64,000 nt of DNA from Viridibacillus soli (GCF_016612995.1 NZ_JAEOAH010000015.1:62001-126000), one strand, 5' to 3'. Counted from the first letter of the stretch, positions 34,104 through 45,199 are shown. The notes: generated from the letters alone by a model not told the origin. A program made the numbers and translations.

Positions 34104-34136
34104 CAAAAAAAGCTACTTAGCCCAAACTAAGTAGCT
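34104..34136 (-). terminator. terminator of the EamA transporter gene
   Basis: A 10-bp stem (AGCTACTTAG / CTAAGTAGCT) with a seven-base T-run on the minus strand. The stop codon of the gene lies within the stem. Confidence 0.85.
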
Positions 34137-35011
34137 ATAATCTCTTTACCCTTTCCACCACGTCCACCGAATGTAATGACTAATATACCACCGAGTAGCA
34201 TGGCCACACCCATCCAAGACGTTACACTCAAGAACTCTCCAACTAAAAACACACCTAGTAATGCTGCAGTTAATGGTTCTCCTAGCGACAGTGTTACTGC
34301 GGAAGATGATGATACTTTTTGTAAACCTGTTAAAAACAACAAATACGCAATGCTCGTGCCGAATAAACCCATGAATAATAATGGTAACCAGTTTGCACTT
34401 TGTCCGACCCACTCGATTCCGTATATCAGTGCAATTGGGGATAGCAATAAGGCACAAATTGAGAATGTCATCGCTACTGCTGGCAACGCTTCCTCTTTTT
34501 CCATCAACGCCTTGCTCACATGTGTATAAGTTGCAAAAGCGATTCCAGCACACAATGCCATTCCTACGCCAAGTGGATTCACCATAGCTTCGCCTTTATT
34601 AACAAACAGTAAAACACATCCAATAATCGCGAGCACTGTGGCAACGCCCCATGTGCGAGTTGGTCTATTTTTGAAATAAAGCCAATCAATTAGTCCCGCA
34701 AAAACTGGTGAGCTGCCAATCGTTACAACCGTTCCAATCGCAACACCCGTTAAACGAACTGATGTAAAAAATAGCGGCTGAAAAAGAGCCATTACTAAAG
34801 CCGCAAAAAATGTATACTTCCATGCCCAATGACGAAACTGAATTTTCCTCAAACAAATAGCTATTATCAGTAAAGTCCCCCCACCAATGGCTGATCGCAT
34901 CATGGCAATTGTTAGTGGATTAATACCATCTGTTAAAAATGTCTGTGTCGTACCAACTGTACCCCATAAAACAGCCGCCAGTAACACACAAATATACGGT
35001 AAAATATTCAC
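34127..35011 (-). CDS. EamA/DMT-family transporter
   Basis: 294 residues with ten hydrophobic segments in two five-helix EamA repeats (ICVLLAAVLWGTVGTTQTF; MALCAGIAFATYTHVSKALM). GTG start at 35011 behind AAGGAG. Drug/metabolite transporters of this type export amino acids or metabolites, or act as permeases; the substrate is unknown. Single gene, with the tandem structured repeat downstream. Confidence 0.85.
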   Translation of the reverse strand: MNILPYICVLLAAVLWGTVGTTQTFLTDGINPLTIAMMRSAIGGGTLLIIAICLRKIQFRHWAWKYTFFAALVMALFQPLFFTSVRLTGVAIGTVVTIGSSPVFAGLIDWLYFKNRPTRTWGVATVLAIIGCVLLFVNKGEAMVNPLGVGMALCAGIAFATYTHVSKALMEKEEALPAVAMTFSICALLLSPIALIYGIEWVGQSANWLPLLFMGLFGTSIAYLLFLTGLQKVSSSSAVTLSLGEPLTAALLGVFLVGEFLSVTSWMGVAMLLGGILVITFGGRGGKGKEIIAT

Positions 35012-35118
35012 TTAATAGCTCACTCCTTATGTATCATCCCCTAAATATACCATAAACTTTGAAAGTTGAGGCAAACGTTTTCTTCTATTATAATGAAGGC
35101 AAAAGGAGGCATTGATCT

Positions 35119-35349
35119 ATGTATAAAAATGTCGCAGACACCGCGAAAGATATCTCAATGCCCGAGCAACAAGTAATGCGTTATATTCTAGACGGCCGCA
35201 TTCATGCTGTTCACGATGGCGAACAGTTTTTAATAAGCAGTGACCAGTTTGAGCGCTACCACGAACAGCTCGAGCGCATCAAAGAAGAAATTGAAATCTG
35301 GAAAAACACGCCAATTCCAGAAGACATTGATATTAAAGATGAAGACTAG
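35119..35349 (+). CDS. small excisionase-like DNA-binding protein
   Basis: 76 residues. The N-terminal 50 resemble the MerR/excisionase-type helix-turn-helix used by small DNA-binding proteins (VADTAKDISMPEQQVMRYIL, DGRIHAVHDGEQFLIS). The rest is an acidic helix. AAAAGGAGG precedes the ATG. It has no integrase or phage neighbour, so the target is unknown. It stands alone with its own terminator. Confidence 0.65.
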   Translation: MYKNVADTAKDISMPEQQVMRYILDGRIHAVHDGEQFLISSDQFERYHEQLERIKEEIEIWKNTPIPEDIDIKDED

Positions 35350-35350
35350 C

Positions 35351-35375
35351 AAAGACAGCTGAAGGCTGTCTTTTT
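35351..35375 (+). terminator. terminator of the small DNA-binding protein gene
   Basis: A 7-bp stem (AGACAGC, loop TGAAG, GCTGTCT) followed by TTTT, right after the stop. Confidence 0.85.
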
Positions 35376-35476
35376 GTTTGCAGCCGTATTGAGCTATGAG
35401 CAAATTGTTAGAGGAGATAGTAGTGTGCTTGATTCCCCATATAAATTAGAATTCTCTTCATTCCTCCCTATCTGCT

Positions 35477-36012
35477 CTACTCAAACCTCCATTTGCATCA
35501 CTCGCCCCCATTTACACTACTCAACGCTCCATTTGCATCACTCGCCCCCAGTTACACTACTCAACGCTTCATTTGCTTCACTCACTCTCCCAGTTACACT
35601 ACTCAACGCTTCATTTGCTTCACTCACTCTCCCAGTTACACTACTCAACGCTTCATTTGCTTCACTCACTCTCCCAGTTACACTACTCAACGCTTCATTT
35701 GCATCACTCACTCTCCCATTTACACTACTCAACGCTTTATTTGCATCATTCGCTCTCCCATTTATACTACTCAACGCTCCATTTGCACCATTCGCCCCCA
35801 TTTACACTACTCAACGCTCCATTTGCATCACTCACTCTCCCATTTACACTACTCAACACTCCATTTGTATCACTCACTCCCATTTACACTACTCAACGCT
35901 CCATTTGCATCACTCACTCTCCCATTTACACTACTCAACGCTTCATTTGCATCACTCTCCCATTTACACTACTCAACGCTCCATTTACACTACTCAACGC
36001 TCCATTTGCCTA
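35477..36012. repeat. tandem repeat array, 14 units of about 42 bp
   Basis: Units begin CTACTCAACGCTYCATTTGC and run through CACTCACTCTCCCATTTACA. Start positions are 35477, 35517, 35557, 35599, 35641, 35683, 35725, 35767, 35807, 35849, 35889, 35931, 35969 and 35990. Spacing is 42 in the near-identical middle but 40, 38 and finally 21 at the edges, so no reading frame is kept through the array. The strand is strongly pyrimidine-rich. Long open frames across it are a by-product of the period, not genes. Confidence 0.9.
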
Positions 36013-36128
36013 ACTCATCAATGTTAAGTGGGATTTTCTTTTCTCAGAAGGTCAATCTTTATACTCGAGCACCTAATCTCCTTACTCGCCCCGATCTACA
36101 TCCAGAACACTATTTATTCAAACACAAA

Positions 36129-36161
36129 AACACCAGTGGTATTCTAATACCCACTGGTGTT
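36129..36161 (-). terminator. terminator of hom
   Basis: CACCAGTGGTATT pairs with AATACCCACTGGTG (one bulge) with TTTTTG on the minus strand, downstream of the homoserine dehydrogenase stop. Confidence 0.85.
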
Positions 36162-36206
36162 AATCGTATGTAGAAGCAGGCAACTGGACGCCGCTTCAAA
36201 GTCATA

Positions 36207-37190
36207 TTAGATTGGGACAGGTGTTGCATTTTTAGCTAGCATGTCTGCGTAGTCTTCAACCATTACACTAGCTGTTGGATACATGCCTGCGCCGGGGCCT
36301 ACTAAAGTAAGTGTGCCGATGTAGTTTGTATCAAGAGCAACTGCGTTGTTGACGCCTTCAATTGAATAAAGTGGGTGCTCTGGACCTACTAGCTCCGGTC
36401 CTACTTTTGCAATTAGCTCGCCGTTTTCTCCTAGTTGCACATCTGCTACGTGACGGTAGCGTAAACCTTTTGCTGAAGCTTCTTCTACTTGCTCAGAAGA
36501 AATTTCAGTGATGCCTATTACGTCAACATCTTCCCATTTTGGTTGCTTACCGAATGCTAATGCGCTAAGGATCATTAGTTTACGGAAAGCATCTTGACCC
36601 GAGATATCGTTGTAAGGATCTGCTTCAGCATAACCTAAGCTTTGCGCATCTTTTAATACATCGTCAAATGCTAATCCTTCACTGCGCATTTGAGTTAGGA
36701 TGTAGTTTGATGTACCATTCAAGATTCCTTGGATATGGCTTACATCATTTACACGGAGGATGTTTTGCATTGTTTTGATGACTGGAACGCCACCAGCAGT
36801 AGTCGCTTCATATCCAACTTGCACGCCATATTGTTGTGCTTTTTCTTGTAAAGCTAAGCCATGTTTAGAGAACATTACTTTGTTAGCCGTGATAACGTTA
36901 CAGCCTTTTTCAATTGCTTGTGCTGAATATTTATATGCTGGTTCTTCACCAACAATTGCTTCAAATACAACTTGTAAATCCGGAATAGCTAAAATATCGT
37001 CAAAGTTATCTGTTAATAACTCTTGTGGAGCTTGTGGTCGTGTTTTTGACACGTCACGTACTAAAATTTTAGCAATTTCAATATCTACTCCTAAAGTTTG
37101 CTTAAACTGTTCGCGTCTTTCATTTACGATATGATAAATTCCTTGCCCTACTGTACCAAATCCTAGAATTGCTACCTTTACTGATGTCAT
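36207..37190 (-). CDS. hom: homoserine dehydrogenase, short form without ACT domain
   Basis: 327 residues from the ATG at 37190 (GGAGGCG upstream). N-terminal NAD(P)-binding ILGFGTVGQGIYH; catalytic region with GILNGTSNYILTQM and AEADPYNDISGQDAFRK. It reduces aspartate semialdehyde to homoserine. B. subtilis Hom is about 430 residues with a C-terminal ACT domain for threonine feedback; here the protein ends after the catalytic domain, so threonine control by that route is absent. It lies downstream of metY, suggesting supply of homoserine for methionine. Confidence 0.88.
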   Translation of the reverse strand: MTSVKVAILGFGTVGQGIYHIVNERREQFKQTLGVDIEIAKILVRDVSKTRPQAPQELLTDNFDDILAIPDLQVVFEAIVGEEPAYKYSAQAIEKGCNVITANKVMFSKHGLALQEKAQQYGVQVGYEATTAGGVPVIKTMQNILRVNDVSHIQGILNGTSNYILTQMRSEGLAFDDVLKDAQSLGYAEADPYNDISGQDAFRKLMILSALAFGKQPKWEDVDVIGITEISSEQVEEASAKGLRYRHVADVQLGENGELIAKVGPELVGPEHPLYSIEGVNNAVALDTNYIGTLTLVGPGAGMYPTASVMVEDYADMLAKNATPVPI

Positions 37191-37755
37191 ACGATCGCCT
37201 CCAAAATAAAATTGCAATCTTGCGCTTTTTTCCTGAATTCTGTTCATACGCCACCTTGTTGTGATGGGATAATACTAACATCTATAAATATCAATGTAAT
37301 ATTTGCATCCCATTCATATTTGTTTCCTAGCTCATCACCAGATGTTGTTGCCTTGAAAAGATTCAGAAAAAAAGTTTTATCGCTATTAACTAATTATGTT
37401 ACTTTACTGCTGTATTGAACCCCTTCACAGCCTGTATGTCTTATAATTCCCAATTGTGAATAGTTGTTCTTTCAATGCTTAGCAATTTCATTAAATCACT
37501 AATACATGGTTTCAATTATTTTACTTATTGATGATTTTAGACTAGAAATGAACAGATTACAAGAAAAATCTTTCTCACAAGGACATTTGTTTTTTCTAGA
37601 AGGTCATTGAAACCACTGACAACACTATTCTAACTGAATTTCATATTTTACGAAAAGTTTTTTCAACTTAGGAATATCTGGTTTAAAAGGAAAAAAGGAT
37701 GACATATTTCTCCTCGTCATCCCTTATATCTTACTATTCCTTCTATAATCAATAC
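37191..37755. other. 565-base gap between metY and hom
   Basis: It contains the metY terminator (37691-37722). The rest is AT-rich with no recognisable gene, riboswitch or T-box. A weak hairpin (GGGAT ... ATCCC, about 37267-37313) lies upstream of hom. The hom promoter is probably here but I cannot place it with confidence. Confidence 0.6.
37691..37722 (-). terminator. terminator of metY
   Basis: GGATGAC pairs with GTCATCC and is followed by TTTTTT on the minus strand. Confidence 0.8.
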
Positions 37756-39054
<1,299 letters not shown>

Positions 39055-39120
39055 TCATTCCTCCTAAAATGGTTTTGTAGAAGATGGACAATTGGTGGCA
39101 TGAGGAGGATTTTGGAAAAA

Positions 39121-39149
39121 CAAAAACCCCCTTCGCTAAGAAGAGGGTT
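39121..39149 (-). terminator. SAM-riboswitch terminator before metY
   Basis: On the minus strand AACCCTCTTC pairs with GAAGGGGGTT, followed by TTTTTGTTTTT. It is the off-state element of the SAM-I riboswitch. Confidence 0.9.
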
Positions 39150-39167
39150 GCATAAGCAATTTTTCCT

Positions 39168-39284
39168 CCCCTTATCTGTCAGATTCGATTAGAAATCTGT
39201 AGGAATTAGCACCATTGTGAGTTCGTCACTCACCGGTTGCCGGGCATCGCAGGGCCTATCCCTCCGCCGCTCTTGATAAGAGTA
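39168..39284 (-). promoter_or_regulatory. SAM-I (S-box) riboswitch controlling metY
   Basis: On the minus strand CTCTTATCAAGAGCGGCGGA starts the aptamer, followed by GGGATAGGCCC, then GATGCCCGGCAACCGGT, and the closing GATAAGGGG arm. These are the S-box core blocks in order. High S-adenosylmethionine should favour the terminator and switch metY off. Confidence 0.95.
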
Positions 39285-39311
39285 TTTAATTCAGTTCCAT
39301 CTTGTGAACTA

Positions 39312-39341
39312 AGTATAGAAGATGGATCGGATCATTGTCAA
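39312..39341 (-). promoter_or_regulatory. sigma-A promoter of metY
   Basis: TTGACA (39336-39341 on the minus strand) and TATACT (39312-39317) are separated by 18 bp, placing the transcript start about 20 bases before the riboswitch. Confidence 0.8.
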
Positions 39342-39481
39342 CGCATTTTTTTGTTTTTTCTGAACATTAAATTTAGTATAACGGCATTTTAGGAACAAAA
39401 TTTGTTATCAGCAACTACTGAAATATGTTAGCCTAAATATAGAATGTACTCATTTAATATTTGGCAAAGGGGTTCTGAATT

Positions 39482-40213
39482 ATGGTAAAAGAATTGCTAC
39501 GCAGTCACTCTTCTGTACGTAAATATACAGGAGAACTTATTTCTAAAGAGGTCGTTGTCGATTTAGTCGAAACGGCACAAATGGCGGCAAGCTCTCATTT
39601 CGTGCAAGCATATAGCGTCATTTGGGTTACTGATGAAGAGAAGAAGAAAAAACTTGGGGAACTTTCAAATAATGAGTTCCAATTTGGCACAGCGGGCGCT
39701 TCATTTTTATTTTGTGTAGACTTTAAACGTCTGCAAGTTGCAGGGCAAAAAAATGGAGTTGAGATCGTCGCTGATTCAGCAGAAAATGTGCTTGTTGGTG
39801 TTGCTGATGTTGCTCTTTTCGCTCAAAACTTCGTAATTGCAGCTGAGTCTAAAGGTTATGGAATTTGCTATATCGGCGGGGCACGCAACAAACCACAAGA
39901 AATTAGTGAATTATTCAAGCTTCCTGAATATGTATTCCCGTTATTTGCAATGACAATTGGCGTGCCAACGAAGCGCTATGAAACAAAACCGCGCCTACCT
40001 GTGCAAGCTGTTTTACATGAAAATAATTATGATGTAGAGCAATACGATACATTGTTGGATGAATACGATGCAACAATGGAAGCTTACTATACAAATCGAG
40101 GCTCTAATCGCAAAATGGCTAACTGGACAAAACAAATGGCCGATTTCTTAATCGAACAACGCCGTCCGTTTATCAACGAATTTTTGGCAAAGAAAGGCTT
40201 CACCTGGAAATAA
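39482..40213 (+). CDS. nfrA: NAD(P)H-dependent flavin oxidoreductase/nitroreductase, NfrA-like
   Basis: 243 residues. FMN-binding motifs of the FRP/NfrA group: N-terminal HSSVRKYTGE, MAASSHFVQAYSVI, ESKGYGICYIGGARN, and KPRLPVQAVLHEN. Related B. subtilis NfrA1 oxidises NADPH and reduces flavin or nitro compounds. AAAGGGG precedes the ATG. Single gene. Confidence 0.85.
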   Translation: MVKELLRSHSSVRKYTGELISKEVVVDLVETAQMAASSHFVQAYSVIWVTDEEKKKKLGELSNNEFQFGTAGASFLFCVDFKRLQVAGQKNGVEIVADSAENVLVGVADVALFAQNFVIAAESKGYGICYIGGARNKPQEISELFKLPEYVFPLFAMTIGVPTKRYETKPRLPVQAVLHENNYDVEQYDTLLDEYDATMEAYYTNRGSNRKMANWTKQMADFLIEQRRPFINEFLAKKGFTWK

Positions 40214-40220
40214 CTATGAC

Positions 40221-40261
40221 AGCTCTGAAGTTAGGAAAACCTACCTCCAGAGCTTTTTTTC
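40221..40261 (+). terminator. terminator of nfrA
   Basis: AGCTCTGAAGTTAGG pairs with CCTACCTCCAGAGCT (few mismatches), followed by seven T. Confidence 0.85.
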
Positions 40262-40320
40262 TAAAGTTAGATTTTAGCGTAAGCTCCACTCTCTCACTTT
40301 CATGCTTATTAGCTAATCTC

Positions 40321-40350
40321 AAAAAAACTGCCACTATAAAAGTGGCAGTC
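40321..40350 (-). terminator. terminator of the large membrane protein gene
   Basis: CTGCCACT / AGTGGCAG with a T7 run on the minus strand, just after the stop of the membrane protein gene. Confidence 0.85.
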
Positions 40351-40362
40351 AGGTATTTCATT

Positions 40363-42048
40363 TTATTCTTCTACTAAACCGTCGATTACTAGCTCTTTTA
40401 CTGGTAGGAACACTTCGCCGGAGTTAATATATTTCACTTCGACTTTGTCACCTTCTTGTAGATAAATTGCTAGTGGTACGACTTCAGAGCTAACGCTGTA
40501 GTTGTCTTTGTTGTCTAACATAAATGACACGGTTGTGAAGTCACCATTTTTTTCTTTATAAACGCGGACGATTTTACCTGTAGTGCTTGCCACTTCTTGT
40601 TGAGAGCTACCATTTACGGAGCTTCCGCCACGACTTAAGATTGCTTTATATTGTCTTAATGCCTCATTTGGTGTTGCACCTGAAACTGATAGCTCAGGGT
40701 TAGCAGCTGAGACGATGAAATAGTTTTGTAAGAAACCATTTGAATCTAGTACTGGTGTTAGCCAGCTTGCTTCACCGTAGAAGTTGTAGATGATCGGCAT
40801 TTGACCGTTCCATTTTTTCTCGATGAATTTCTTTTCGATAATTTGTAGGGCACCTTGAGAATCCATATACGCTTCCTCTTGGTTTCCAGTGTAATAAGTT
40901 GCTTCTCCAGTGCGACCATTTGTTAATGAATAGCCGAGCATTGAATCGACACCTTCTTTTGGACTTGTAAAGTCTGTGAAGTAATACATATCACCATTTT
41001 CATCGAATATAGGGCTGACATTTGCTTCTGTTCCTTCATCTGAAGGTAATTTTACATCTTTTTTACCGAATTTACTGTTCCAGAAACCGTGAATATAGTT
41101 ACCGAAATAACTGTTTTGAAGGCTGACTGCTTCTGGTGAAATAGCACCGTCGATGAATTCAGGGACATCTTTTAACGCAAAAGTTTGGGATTTACCTGTT
41201 TTAGCATCGACCATGACGATCCCTTCTGCATCGAAGCCGTTACGAGCTGTTATGAATTTACCGTAAGAACGGATGTAATATGGAGTACCATCATCATCTA
41301 TTTCAAGTTGTGGCTCGCCGTAGAAAATTTTCGTCGGGTTTTCTAAACGAATATGACGAGCAACATTGTAATTTAAAAATGAAGATGTTGTATATTCCAT
41401 TTCCGCTTTGATAAATTTTGGATTATCGGAAGAGTCTGTAGCGCTCATTGTGAAATATCCCGGTGTTACTTTTCCCTTCGTCCATTTAAAGAAACCAGAG
41501 AATTCAACCGGTGCAATATACACAAATTCGCCGTTTACCTTTTGAATTTGCAAACTACCTAGTTCATAATAACTTGTATTTGGCACTTGGCTAAATGCCT
41601 TTTTCATCTTATTGCGTACAAATTTTGGTGGTACGCTAGCAGGTGTTTTTGTTTCGTCAAATGCTTTCAATTCAACTTTTTGAGCCATCTCAGCTGATTT
41701 GTACTTATCATTCGCATTTAATAAAGGTGCAGATAAAATATACACTGCAAAACCTAAGCTTCCTAAAAACAGAATGCCTTTTAAATTGCGTTCCATACCA
41801 CTTGCAGACCATGCTCCAAGTGCTGTTAAAATAATCATCGCTGGCCATAGAAGAGTCCAGTTTTGGTCAATTTTCAGAACATAGTAAACTGTAGCTGTCG
41901 CAATTAACCCAACTATGAATACAAAAATGAAAAATTGTAGTTTGAATTTGGCTTTAAAGTCGCCATCTTTTGTTTTACTCGTAATCGGTACGATTAATAG
42001 TCCAGCTACCGCTGCTACTATCGCCGACATTATCAATGTAGCAATCAT
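40363..42048 (-). CDS. large membrane protein with extracytoplasmic domain, unknown
   Basis: 561 residues from the ATG at 42048, which has AAAGGATG at good spacing; an ATG nine bases earlier does not. I do not recognise it. About four membrane segments in residues 1-110, then a soluble, presumably extracytoplasmic region (about 120-560) rich in aromatic-strand motifs (SYYELGSLQIQKV, GTPYYIRSYGKF, GDMYYFTDFTSP, GEATYYTGNQEE). A small C-terminal beta domain (TGKIVRVYKEKNGDFTTVSF) resembles an OB-like fold. Bacillales have similar long proteins of unknown function. Single gene. Confidence 0.75.
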   Translation of the reverse strand: MIATLIMSAIVAAVAGLLIVPITSKTKDGDFKAKFKLQFFIFVFIVGLIATATVYYVLKIDQNWTLLWPAMIILTALGAWSASGMERNLKGILFLGSLGFAVYILSAPLLNANDKYKSAEMAQKVELKAFDETKTPASVPPKFVRNKMKKAFSQVPNTSYYELGSLQIQKVNGEFVYIAPVEFSGFFKWTKGKVTPGYFTMSATDSSDNPKFIKAEMEYTTSSFLNYNVARHIRLENPTKIFYGEPQLEIDDDGTPYYIRSYGKFITARNGFDAEGIVMVDAKTGKSQTFALKDVPEFIDGAISPEAVSLQNSYFGNYIHGFWNSKFGKKDVKLPSDEGTEANVSPIFDENGDMYYFTDFTSPKEGVDSMLGYSLTNGRTGEATYYTGNQEEAYMDSQGALQIIEKKFIEKKWNGQMPIIYNFYGEASWLTPVLDSNGFLQNYFIVSAANPELSVSGATPNEALRQYKAILSRGGSSVNGSSQQEVASTTGKIVRVYKEKNGDFTTVSFMLDNKDNYSVSSEVVPLAIYLQEGDKVEVKYINSGEVFLPVKELVIDGLVEE

Positions 42049-42176
42049 TTTGATCATCCTTTCACATATCTATTTTACGATACAATCGGCAGAAAGTTTC
42101 AGTAATATTTTTTATAAAAAAAGGTTTTAACTGTTTGGAGCAAGAATACTCTTTTAATGGAAGGAGTTAAAAGAGT

Positions 42177-42827
42177 ATGAATCAAAAAGTTCTCATTGGC
42201 TTAACCATTATTTTAGGATTCATTTATATCTGCTTCATTCCAGCAGAACCTGTTGCTGTGAAGCTTAGTTTCAAAGTAATTCCAATGCTTCTCATTATTT
42301 GGTTAGCTTCTCTTCAACAAGTACCCGTAAATACACGTTATAAAAACTGGTTATTACTTGGCTTGTTATTCTGTATGATTGGCGACGCGACGCTCCAATG
42401 GTTTTTAATTGGTTTGTCGAGCTTTTTAATCGGTCATATCTGCTATATCGTTGCATTTATAAAGCTTAAAAAGAAAGCAATAGCTAAGCCTGCAGCCATT
42501 CTTTTATTACTTTACGGTGTCTTCATGGTCGTGTGGATTACCGGTACTGTCTTTAAATCTGGGGACATTGTTTTAGGCATTGCAGTTATCGCGTATATTG
42601 CTGTTATATTGACGATGGGTTGGACAGCTATCCAGACTGGTTCAAAGCTTGCTACGATTGGGGCTCTATCATTTATTTTTTCAGATTCAATACTTTCGAT
42701 TAATATGTTTATTACAGAAGTACCATTTTCACATGCACTTATTATGGTGAGCTATTACGGTGCTCAGCTTTTATTTGCCATAAGTATTCCTTATTATTCC
42801 GTCATCCGAAAGAAAGTGTTAGAATAG
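42177..42827 (+). CDS. YhhN/TMEM86-family membrane protein
   Basis: 216 residues with about seven to eight membrane segments. The family marks are GLLFCMIGDATLQW and the FLIGHICYIVAF stretch. Animal TMEM86 proteins hydrolyse lysoplasmalogens; the bacterial role is less clear. GGAAGG precedes the ATG. It is 35 bp from pepT and possibly co-transcribed. Confidence 0.8.
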   Translation: MNQKVLIGLTIILGFIYICFIPAEPVAVKLSFKVIPMLLIIWLASLQQVPVNTRYKNWLLLGLLFCMIGDATLQWFLIGLSSFLIGHICYIVAFIKLKKKAIAKPAAILLLLYGVFMVVWITGTVFKSGDIVLGIAVIAYIAVILTMGWTAIQTGSKLATIGALSFIFSDSILSINMFITEVPFSHALIMVSYYGAQLLFAISIPYYSVIRKKVLE

Positions 42828-42862
42828 TGACAATGCTTTTACTTTAAGGGGGATTTTCCAAC

Positions 42863-44089
42863 ATGAAAGAAACAGTGATTGAACGACTAGTACGTTATGC
42901 ACAAATCGATACACAATCTAATGCTGATAGCGAAACAACTCCATCGACTGAAAAACAATGGGATTTACTACATGTACTTAAGAAAGAATTAGCTGAAATC
43001 GGTATGATTGACATTTCACTTGATGAAAATGGCTACTTGTTTGCAACACTTCCAGCTAATTCAGATAAAAAACTACCAACAATCGGTTTCCTTGCACATG
43101 TTGACACTGCAACTGATTACACTGGTACAAATGTTAAACCACAACGTCATGATCATTACGACGGTGGTGATATTCAATTAAATACAAATACAACTCTATC
43201 TCCAAAAAACTCACCAGAACTTGCTAATTATGTAGGTCAAACGTTAATTACAACTGACGGGACGACTTTACTTGGTGCAGATGATAAAGCTGGAATTGTT
43301 GAAATTATGACAGCGATGGAATATTTAATTGCGAATCCTGACATTAAACACGGTAAAATCCGCGTTGCTTTCACACCAGATGAAGAAATTGGACGTGGCC
43401 CACATAAATTTGATGTGGATGCATTTAACGCTGATTTTGCTTATACAATGGATGGTGGCCCACTTGGTGAATTACAATATGAAAGCTTCAATGCCGCGGG
43501 TGCAAAAGTGACAACTTATGGCGTTAGTGTACACCCTGGCTCTGCAAAAGATAAAATGGTGAATGCTCTAACAATGGCTATTAAATTCCAATCGTATATG
43601 CCTGCAGATGATGTACCAGAAAAAACAGCTGGCCACGAAGGGTTCATTCACTTAATGAACTTCAATGGCCATATTGAAGAAGCTAACCTTTCTTATATTA
43701 TTCGCGACTTTGACCGTGACAAATTTGAGGCGAAAAAGCAATTATTCAAAGAGGCAGAAGAAAAGATTAAAGCCGAATTCGGCGATACGGCCATTGTTGT
43801 TAAAATAGAAGATCAATACTACAATATGGCTGAAAAAATTGAACCTGTAAAAGAAATTGTTGATGTAGCGCACAAAGCAATGGAGAATTTAAATATTAAA
43901 CCTCTAGTTTTACCAATTCGTGGTGGTACTGATGGCTCTCAACTTTCATATATGGGAATGCCAACACCAAATATCTTTGCTGGTGGCGAAAATATGCATG
44001 GTAAATTTGAGTATGTTGCGGCTGAAACAATGGTCAAGGCTACTGAAGTCATCATTGAAATTGTCCAATTGTTTGAGCAACAGGGATAA
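42863..44089 (+). CDS. pepT: peptidase T (tripeptide aminopeptidase)
   Basis: 408 residues, complete M20B metallopeptidase. Zinc ligands and catalytic residues: HVDTATDY (His, Asp), GADDKAGI (Asp), TPDEEIGRG (catalytic Glu), DGGPLGE and the C-terminal His in GENMHGKFE. It releases N-terminal residues from tripeptides in the cytoplasm. The ATG follows AAGGGGGA. Confidence 0.95.
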   Translation: MKETVIERLVRYAQIDTQSNADSETTPSTEKQWDLLHVLKKELAEIGMIDISLDENGYLFATLPANSDKKLPTIGFLAHVDTATDYTGTNVKPQRHDHYDGGDIQLNTNTTLSPKNSPELANYVGQTLITTDGTTLLGADDKAGIVEIMTAMEYLIANPDIKHGKIRVAFTPDEEIGRGPHKFDVDAFNADFAYTMDGGPLGELQYESFNAAGAKVTTYGVSVHPGSAKDKMVNALTMAIKFQSYMPADDVPEKTAGHEGFIHLMNFNGHIEEANLSYIIRDFDRDKFEAKKQLFKEAEEKIKAEFGDTAIVVKIEDQYYNMAEKIEPVKEIVDVAHKAMENLNIKPLVLPIRGGTDGSQLSYMGMPTPNIFAGGENMHGKFEYVAAETMVKATEVIIEIVQLFEQQG

Positions 44090-44114
44090 TGTGAATCGAT
44101 AGGTAGGTGGCATT

Positions 44115-45095
44115 GTGAAGGAAATTGCTTTAGGCGTCTTGGCGTCATTATTTTTTGCTGTAACATTTATTTTAAATCGTGTGATGGAGTTAGATGGTGG
44201 GAGTTGGCTATGGAGCTCTTCACTACGATACTTTTTCATGCTTCCCTTTTTACTCATTATCGTAATGTACCGTAAAGGTATGCAGGCGTTGACGCAGGAA
44301 GTGAAAAAACAGCCTGGAGCTTGGCTATTATGGAGCTTTGTTGGGTTCGTCTTATTTTATGCTCCGCTAACATTTGCGGCAGCATATGGACCTGGTTGGC
44401 TCGTATCTGGTACATGGCAATTTACGATTGTTGCCGGCGTATTATTAGCCCCCTTTTTCATCATAACGCTCGGTGGGAAAACAATACGGCAGAAGATCCC
44501 TCTCGTATCACTGCTTATTTCGAGCATTATTTTAGTAGGTATTGTGTTAATTCAAATGCCAAGTGCCAAAACTATTTCGACCGAGAATTTAATGCTTGGC
44601 ATTTTGCCAGTTATAGTGGCAGCATTTGCTTATCCACTTGGCAACCGTAGGATGATGGATGTGTGCGATGGTCGCTTAGATACCTTCCAACGTGTTCTTG
44701 GCATGACAATCGCATCACTGCCTGCTTGGATCATTTTAGCTGTTATTGCAGTAATAACAGTCGGTTTACCTTCTACAAGCCAAGTGATTAATTCCCTTCT
44801 TGTTGGGATTAGCTCAGGTGTTATTGCAACAATCCTTTTCTTTATCGCTACTGATCGCGTCCGTGGAAACCAAGGAAAGCTTGCAGCAGTTGAAGCAACA
44901 CAATCGACTGAAATTCTGTTCGTTATTGCCGGAGAGATGATCATCCTAGGTATTCCATTACCTGAACCACTTTCTCTATTCGGCTTAACTGTCATCATCA
45001 TCGGAATGTTCTTACATAGTTATTACACAATGCTTATGAAGAAAAAACAAACGCCCACGCCGAAAACTTTGATTAAAAGTCAAGGAATTAGTTAA
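44115..45095 (+). CDS. EmrE-family (PF13536-type) multidrug/metabolite exporter
   Basis: 326 residues with ten hydrophobic segments. N-terminal FFAVTFILNRVMELDGGSW and YGPGWLVSGTWQF are typical of this long EmrE-like family rather than the four-helix SMR proteins. GTG start at 44115 with AGGTAGGTGG upstream, 25 bp after pepT, so it is probably co-transcribed. Substrate unknown. Confidence 0.8.
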   Translation: MKEIALGVLASLFFAVTFILNRVMELDGGSWLWSSSLRYFFMLPFLLIIVMYRKGMQALTQEVKKQPGAWLLWSFVGFVLFYAPLTFAAAYGPGWLVSGTWQFTIVAGVLLAPFFIITLGGKTIRQKIPLVSLLISSIILVGIVLIQMPSAKTISTENLMLGILPVIVAAFAYPLGNRRMMDVCDGRLDTFQRVLGMTIASLPAWIILAVIAVITVGLPSTSQVINSLLVGISSGVIATILFFIATDRVRGNQGKLAAVEATQSTEILFVIAGEMIILGIPLPEPLSLFGLTVIIIGMFLHSYYTMLMKKKQTPTPKTLIKSQGIS

Positions 45096-45151
45096 AAACC
45101 TTGATAACAATGTAGATTTATTTAATTTCACACATTATAAAGCGTAAAAAA

Positions 45152-45199
45152 GAAGGTTAGGTGAGCAGCGTTTGAATTTGCTCCACCTATCCTTTTTTT
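45152..45199 (+). terminator. terminator of the pepT-exporter unit
   Basis: AGGTTAGGTGAGCA pairs with TGCTCCACCTATCCT (a few mismatches), followed by seven T. Confidence 0.85.

Noticed and set aside
35477-36012. Resemblance of the regular array to a CRISPR
   Set aside because: The whole 42-base unit repeats; there are no unique spacers, no palindromic repeat and no cas genes.
35374-36173. Three long plus-strand frames and one minus-strand frame (35538-35801, coiled-coil-like 14-residue repeats) across the tandem array
   Set aside because: A 42-base period keeps every frame open and makes any frame look repetitive. Unit lengths of 40, 38 and 21 bases break all frames, and none has a ribosome-binding site.
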